Below, piece after piece: positions 22,910-26,669 of a DNA stretch of 26,669 nucleotides (positions are counted from its first letter, which is position 1; each line of letters begins with the position of its first letter). Location of the stretch: positions 1 through 26,669 of the forward strand of contig JBCBVA010000044.1 in assembly GCA_039817825.1 (NCBI GenBank), given 5' to 3'. Under the pieces are notes generated by a model. The model did not search any database. It saw nothing but the letters and a program-made list of their open reading frames with translations, and was not told the origin of the DNA. The position numbers were made by a program, and so were the translations under genes. This stretch comes from PCC-7336 sp039817825. GTDB taxonomy: Bacteria > Cyanobacteriota > Cyanobacteriia > Thermostichales > PCC-7336.

Positions 22910-23635
22910 CTACTCCACTGGAGTGGGGGCATTTTCACTAGGGGCTTCAGAGCTGGCAGGTGGCTCTGTAGGGGTAGCGGCTTTCTCGCGATCGCGCTTG
23001 GCAGCTTCGGCAAGATCTTTCATGACCGCCAGAGCTTGTTCCAGCTTTTCGATGTTGGAGTTGTATAGAGCCAGATCTTTATCCACTCGCTCTTTGGGGA
23101 ACTTGAGGGTTTCGGTAATGTCTCCGAATAACTTGGTTTTGCGCTCTTTATCGGCGTTTTCAGGAGCTACCATTGTGAATGCAATGTACAGCCCCAGCAA
23201 GAATGTACGGCTGTAGTGAAACTCCGGGTTGTTGCGAATTTTGTCCAGGATGCCTTTGATGCCACCGATATCCGCAGTCGTGGCGTTTAACTGCAGGACT
23301 TCTAGGGCGCGATCGCGATCGGCGCTGGCTAGAATCTCTGTGAGTTTATCGGCATCCTGCCGAATCACCTCGGACTTAAATTGAAGCGACTGGCACACAG
23401 CATCAAAAATGGGTTGCGCTTGATCCGCAGGTGCGTACCCCTGCATAAATTGCTCGTAGACCTTCACCATCCCCATGGCAAAGAAAGGGTCGTACGTGAA
23501 CTTGCTGTTCACCGTCACTAGGTGCAGTTCAGTTAAAAACTCTTCGACAAACCGACGGTAGACCGAGTTAATCGGGCGCTGGTAAGTCTGCTGGAAGGCA
23601 GCTTTGGTTGAGGAAACAGTTCGGACGGTGTTCAC
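22910..23635 (-). CDS. thf1: Thf1/Psb29 photosystem II biogenesis protein
   Basis: Thylakoid-associated protein needed for photosystem II assembly and repair; in cyanobacteria and plants it stabilises FtsH complexes. Diagnostic segments are VSSTKAAFQQTYQRPINSVYRRFVEE at the N-terminus, FTYDPFFAMGMVKVYEQFM and HYSRTFLLGLYIAFTM. A helical or coiled-coil stretch (about 175-215, LALYNSNIEKLEQALAVMKDL) and a Pro/Ser/Glu tail follow. The length of 241 is normal. The start is GTG 23635, which matches the family N-terminus (MNTVRTVS). It lacks a strong ribosome site. Thf1 is best known with the FtsH2/FtsH3 pair, whereas the FtsH in this window is FtsH4-like, so a direct link between these two genes is not established. 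Confidence 0.95.
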   Translation of the reverse strand: MNTVRTVSSTKAAFQQTYQRPINSVYRRFVEEFLTELHLVTVNSKFTYDPFFAMGMVKVYEQFMQGYAPADQAQPIFDAVCQSLQFKSEVIRQDADKLTEILASADRDRALEVLQLNATTADIGGIKGILDKIRNNPEFHYSRTFLLGLYIAFTMVAPENADKERKTKLFGDITETLKFPKERVDKDLALYNSNIEKLEQALAVMKDLAEAAKRDREKAATPTEPPASSEAPSENAPTPVE

Positions 23636-23822
23636 AGGGGTTCTTTCAATCTGGGCATTGGACTATCGTTATTCTCGCTTGCCAATGGTTTCACATCAAG
23701 TTAGCCGGCCAATTTGGCGATCGCCAGCCACTGTCGGAATGGGTTTCTACGCTGTTTCTTGCTGCAGAGTTGCGCGTTTGGACTGTTTTACAGTATTTGA
23801 TACTTCCAGTGTTTTCTGCTGC

Positions 23823-24740
23823 TTAGGACTCGACCAGGATCTCTCGCAATGCAGGTTCTAATTGCGGATAGGTGAACTTGTACCCCTGTTCCAATGTTCG
23901 CTTCGGCAAAACTCTTTGGCCGGTGAGCACCACTTGGGCCGCTTCCCCCAGAACGATTTCAAGAGCAATAGGGGGGACAGGCAGCCACGAGGGACGAGCG
24001 AGAACTTGACCTAAGGTGTCGCTGAATTCCGACATTTTGACGGGGTTGGGAGCTGTGCCGTTCAGGACTCCTGACACGCTGTTGGTGGTCAGAGCATACA
24101 TAATCAAGCCTGCTAAGTCATCGCGATGAATCCACGACAACCACTGCTTGCCTGAGCCGATTGGCCCGCCCACAAACATCTGAAATGGCCCCAGCATCTT
24201 GCCCAGTGCTCCGCCATCGGGGCCGAGAACGATGCCGATGCGTACCTGAACCAGCCGAACGCCCAGATTCTCAAGCGGTTTAGCGGCAGCTTCCCACTCC
24301 TTGCAAACGCGAGCCAAAAAATCGCCAGCAGGTGCAGCAGACTCGTCTAACTCTTCATCCTGATGGGGGCCGTAATACCCCACTGCCGATGCGCTCACCA
24401 CAACAGAGGGCTTGGTCTCTAGTTCCGCGATCGCCTTCACCATCGTGGATGTGGTGCGGGTGCGGCTGCGCAAAATTTCGTCTTTTTGGCGATCGTTCCA
24501 CCGGCTTTCTGTCAGTGGTTCACCGACTAAATTCACGACACCATCGCAATCGGCAAGAGCAGTTTGCCAGCTCTCTACACTAACGGGATCGTATCCCACC
24601 AGCTCTAGATGCTCAGTTGAACCGATCGAGGCTGTTGCAGGGTTGCGAGTCAGAACTGCCACGGTATGTCCGGCCTGGACCAGCAGCTCCGCTAGCCGCT
24701 GCCCTACAAACCCCGTTCCTCCTGCGATCGCAATCTTCAT
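23823..24740 (-). CDS. TIGR01777 (SDR39U1/YfcH-type) NAD(P)-binding epimerase-like protein
   Basis: A 305-residue atypical short-chain dehydrogenase. The Rossmann motif GGTGFVG (7-13) is at the N-terminus, followed by VAVLTRNP, DGVVNLVGEPL, SASAVGYYG, the conserved IGIVLGPDGGALGKML and WLSWIHRDDLAGLI. A C-terminal DUF1731-like end (VLPKRTLEQGYKFTYPQLEPALREIL) completes the family profile. Cyanobacterial and plastid members are of uncertain substrate. The plant relative GC1/SulA was linked to plastid division, but biochemical activity is not settled. ATG 24740 is the only reasonable start. Repeat copy C lies upstream, between this gene and the transporter pair. Confidence 0.9.
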   Translation of the reverse strand: MKIAIAGGTGFVGQRLAELLVQAGHTVAVLTRNPATASIGSTEHLELVGYDPVSVESWQTALADCDGVVNLVGEPLTESRWNDRQKDEILRSRTRTTSTMVKAIAELETKPSVVVSASAVGYYGPHQDEELDESAAPAGDFLARVCKEWEAAAKPLENLGVRLVQVRIGIVLGPDGGALGKMLGPFQMFVGGPIGSGKQWLSWIHRDDLAGLIMYALTTNSVSGVLNGTAPNPVKMSEFSDTLGQVLARPSWLPVPPIALEIVLGEAAQVVLTGQRVLPKRTLEQGYKFTYPQLEPALREILVES

Positions 24741-24824
24741 AAATTCTGAAGCCAGACATGACGTTCACAGCCTACCCTATGGCGATCGCTCTCAGAATTC
24801 CAAGTTCTTTGGATTGCAGAATCG

Positions 24825-24921
24825 ATCGCAATCCGTTCTCCGGTCTGGAGTGCGACAACAGCTCACAGCCTTGATGGTTCAGGACACATGGCTAGAGAAC
24901 TCTCCCTAGCTGATTGCCAAA
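24825..24921. mobile_element. Short MITE-like element (copy C)
   Basis: A 97-bp stretch beginning ATCGCAATCCG and ending CTGATTGCCAAAT, imperfect terminal inverted repeats like those of copy A. Internally GGTCTGGAGT, AACAGCTCA, AGCCTT and AGAACTCTCC match copy A in order. It carries no ORF and lies in the 24741-24998 gap. Confidence 0.6.
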
Positions 24922-24998
24922 TAATCTAGACGCATCAGCTCGCGCACATCTGAGATCTTGAGGATCCTGGTCCGGCCAATCTAATGTGTTGGGTAACT

Positions 24999-25412
24999 CT
25001 AACTGGCGACCTGCAGCACGTCCCACAATACCCAGCCACCGATGCCGATAAACCCAATACCTGCCGCGAGCTTAATGGTGCGTGGAGAGACGCGATCGGC
25101 GACCCAACGGCCAGCCCACACTCCAATCAAACTGGTGAGCACCAGAGCAGAGGCGGCCCCTGCAAATGTAATCACCGGGTGATGGGACTGAGCACTGAGC
25201 AGAACCGTGGCCAGTTGAGTTTTGTCCCCCATTTCCGCCAAAAAAATTGACCCGAAAGCAACCAGTCCGACTTTGGTTTGATTCGAGATGGCTGGTTCGT
25301 TCGTGTCTTGAGTGTCCCGAGGGCTGTTGTCTAAGTCGGACATTGTTTCAGAATTGGTCATACCTGTATTGCTCTCAAGTCGATCCGCATTCGCGTCTAC
25401 CGGATTAGCCAT
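24999..25412 (-). CDS. GDT1/UPF0016 half-transporter, second subunit
   Basis: A three-helix cation/proton exchanger half of the TMEM165/GDT1 family, 137 residues. The family motif EMGDKTQLAT follows the first helix (VGLVAFGSIFLAEMGDKTQL), then LVLTSLIGVWAGRWVADRVSP and LAAGIGFIGIGGWVLWDVLQ. Full-length relatives carry the motif twice; this gene and its neighbour carry it once each, so they probably assemble as a heteromer exporting Mn2+ (or Ca2+). ATG 25412 lies within the end of the upstream gene: ATGGCTAA shares start and stop, an 8-base overlap. GGAGGGGG stands just before it, giving strong translational coupling. The long acidic N-terminus (about 1-45) is poorly conserved. A longer frame to 25460 is not needed. 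Confidence 0.88.
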   Translation of the reverse strand: MANPVDANADRLESNTGMTNSETMSDLDNSPRDTQDTNEPAISNQTKVGLVAFGSIFLAEMGDKTQLATVLLSAQSHHPVITFAGAASALVLTSLIGVWAGRWVADRVSPRTIKLAAGIGFIGIGGWVLWDVLQVAS

Positions 25413-25926
25413 CTTCCCCCTCCATGCAGTGTTCGCTAGATGGGTCATCCTCATCTGCACCCGTCAGTTCTGCCCACAACACGTAGATACCCAGCAGGAT
25501 GAAGCTGACTCCTGCTACCCCTTGCAACAGCTCGGGTGGTACCAACGTTGATAGCCATCCTCCCAGCGTCACACTGACCAAGCTGGCGGCGACTAGCGCT
25601 GAAGCGGAGCCGAAAAAAATGCTCCAGGGGGATTTCCCTTGTGCACTCATTAACATGGTTGCCAACTGAGTTTTGTCCCCCATCTCCGCCACAAATACAG
25701 TGCTGAAGGCAATGAGCAACCATTGCAAGATGGAGTTCTCGTCTCCAGAGGCATCGGCTGGCTGGTTCTGGAGCTGGGCGATCGCCGTGTGGACACAATT
25801 CAGGCTGGCGTCGACCAGTTGCTGGACGGCAGGTTGCCAGAGGGTTAGACCGGCAATCGTGAGGGCGGCGATCGCCAGTCCTAGAACGCTCAGGGTAACC
25901 GTACGATTGGGGTTGGGTGAAGTCAC
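25405..25926 (-). CDS. GDT1/UPF0016 half-transporter, first subunit
   Basis: Partner of the gene that overlaps its end. The 173 residues include an extra N-terminal hydrophobic segment (about 8-30), a polar spacer, then the three-helix GDT1 unit: LLIAFSTVFVAEMGDKTQLA, SALVAASLVSVTLGGWLSTL and LLQGVAGVSFILLGIYVLWA, ending in an acidic tail (GADEDDPSSEHCMEGEDG). It starts at GTG 25926 without a clear ribosome site and is divergent from queF. Split GDT1 pairs are known in cyanobacteria, where I recall they act in manganese export. The ion here is inferred from family. No yybP-ykoY type manganese riboswitch was recognised upstream. Confidence 0.88.
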   Translation of the reverse strand: MTSPNPNRTVTLSVLGLAIAALTIAGLTLWQPAVQQLVDASLNCVHTAIAQLQNQPADASGDENSILQWLLIAFSTVFVAEMGDKTQLATMLMSAQGKSPWSIFFGSASALVAASLVSVTLGGWLSTLVPPELLQGVAGVSFILLGIYVLWAELTGADEDDPSSEHCMEGEDG

Positions 25927-25991
25927 GGCGCGGGCTCTATAATGGGCGAGTCAGTGAGATGCTGAGGCGACTGGCTCGGTGAACACTCTGT

Positions 25992-26036
25992 AGTTACGAC
26001 CCAATGGGTCGCCAGAATTCTTACAGAATAGTAACT
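25992..26036 (+). promoter_or_regulatory. Nested inverted repeats in the queF upstream region
   Basis: An outer pair AGTTAC (25992-25997) and GTAACT (26031-26036) encloses a tight hairpin CGACCC-AAT-GGGTCG (25997-26011). A TATAAT hexamer lies at 25938-25943 on the plus strand, so the structure could sit in a queF leader of about 110 bases. It does not resemble a preQ1 riboswitch. It may instead be an operator for the divergent pair. Confidence 0.35.
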
Positions 26037-26062
26037 GGATTCCCGACACTTCACTTGCAGCT

Positions 26063-26509
26063 ATGACAGTATCCTCAACTCCCGATTCCTCTCCAACTAG
26101 CTCTGATTCTTCCAATACACCAGACGAACGCGAGCCGAAATATGGAGAGCGGGCGATCGCTGACCATCAATTCGTCACGTTTCCCAATCCCCGGGTCGGT
26201 CGAGATTATAAGGTTCAGATTGTATTGCCAGAATTTACCTGTAAATGTCCCTTCTCTGGCTATCCCGATTTTGCAACCTTCACGCTGACCTACACTCCCG
26301 GCCCGTTGGTGGTGGAGCTGAAGTCAATCAAGCTCTACATCAATAGCTATCGAGACGAATACATTCCCCATGAGGAAGTCACGAACAAGATTTTGGATGA
26401 TATTGTGGCTGCCATTCAACCGGTGTGGGCGCATATCAAGGGTGACTTTAATCCGCGTGGCAATGTTCACACCTGTGTCGAAGTAACCTATACCCAACCT
26501 GAATCTTGA
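26063..26509 (+). CDS. queF: NADPH-dependent preQ0 reductase QueF (type I)
   Basis: Reduces the nitrile preQ0 to the amine preQ1 for queuosine modification of tRNA. The unimodular (type I) protein of 148 residues has the active-site block EFTCKCPFSGYPDFATF with nucleophile Cys62 and proton donor Asp69. The NADPH/substrate signature VELKSIKLYINSYRDEYIPHE follows, with Glu85 and His103. The first 25 residues are Ser/Thr/Pro-rich and probably disordered. The gene is divergent from the GDT1 pair. ATG 26063 is the first start in frame; no clear ribosome site. The pathway genes that make preQ0 are not in the window. Confidence 0.95.
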   Translation: MTVSSTPDSSPTSSDSSNTPDEREPKYGERAIADHQFVTFPNPRVGRDYKVQIVLPEFTCKCPFSGYPDFATFTLTYTPGPLVVELKSIKLYINSYRDEYIPHEEVTNKILDDIVAAIQPVWAHIKGDFNPRGNVHTCVEVTYTQPES

Positions 26510-26526
26510 ATCTCGGTTGCTGTATA

Positions 26527-26556
26527 GGCGATGGTTGTCCCGGCGATGGCTGCCCT
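26527..26556. repeat. Imperfect 15-bp direct repeat downstream of queF
   Basis: GGCGATGGTTGTCCC is followed immediately by GGCGATGGCTGCCCT, differing at three positions. The remaining sequence to 26669 turns AT-rich; an ATG at 26652 could begin a gene cut by the window edge, but too little is present to call. Confidence 0.5.
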
Positions 26557-26669
26557 GCTGTTGTTTCCTACCCTGCAGGCTATAGAGAGAAATCAGCGTT
26601 CCATGAAACGTTAGATTTTAAATAGATAATTTCAAATTCGAGAACTAATCTTATGCACAGCCAGATTGG

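Noticed and set aside
25927..26062. yybP-ykoY manganese riboswitch before the GDT1 pair
   Set aside because: The conserved loops of that riboswitch are not visible, and the first gene's GTG is very close to any likely promoter on that strand.

Overview
This window comes from a cyanobacterium. Direct clues are the many HIP1-type octamers (GCGATCGC, e.g. 325-332 and 610-617) and genes typical of oxygenic phototrophs: a Thf1/Psb29 photosystem II protein, an FtsH4-type thylakoid protease, a DUF2854 protein, a cyanobacterial YbjN-like protein and a class III adenylyl cyclase. Degenerate heptamer repeats (STRR type) point the same way. GC looks moderate, slightly above 50% by eye. I saw no rRNA, tRNA, CRISPR array, transposase or phage gene.

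Layout. 1-7600: a tRNA-dihydrouridine synthase, a complete Lon protease, a convergent secreted or anchored protein with three SPOR-like repeats, and an FtsH4-like protease ending in a clear terminator. 7600-10600 (minus strand): moaC, cbiC/cobH and moeA, giving molybdenum-cofactor and corrin synthesis, with heptamer arrays between moaC and cbiC. 10600-15800 (plus strand): a co-oriented block of an MscS-type channel with a cyclic-nucleotide-binding domain, a Crp/Fnr regulator, an AT-rich SUKH (SMI1/KNR4) gene, and a CHASE2 adenylyl cyclase. It is preceded by a four-copy 17-bp tandem repeat. 15767-19127 (minus): a lone DppB-type permease whose 3' end overlaps the cyclase, a GT4-like glycosyltransferase, and an uncharacterised multi-pass membrane protein. 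19500-22500: a YbjN-like protein, a DUF2854 protein, a small protein and a GIY-YIG domain protein, interspersed with a dispersed inverted-repeat element. 22560-26500: secG, thf1, a TIGR01777 epimerase, a translationally coupled pair of half-size GDT1/UPF0016 transporters and queF.

How the genes may work together. The most interesting region is 10867-15814. It places a predicted cAMP-producing enzyme beside two predicted cyclic-nucleotide effectors, one a membrane channel and one a DNA-binding protein. This looks like a compact cAMP circuit, though ligand and linkage are inferred. Proteostasis and photosystem repair are represented by Lon, FtsH4 and Thf1. tRNA modification is represented by Dus and QueF. 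The GDT1 pair probably exports manganese (or calcium) as a hetero-oligomer.

The second notable theme is repeats: a MITE-like element with 14-bp terminal inverted repeats (20148-20385, holding a nested repeat) with relatives at 21737-21780 and 24825-24921, an inverted pair of heptamer arrays (8151-8178, 8285-8312), and the 17-bp tandem array (10618-10684). Most start codons here lack a strong Shine-Dalgarno sequence, so several starts were chosen by alignment to family N-termini and are uncertain by a few to about 25 codons.
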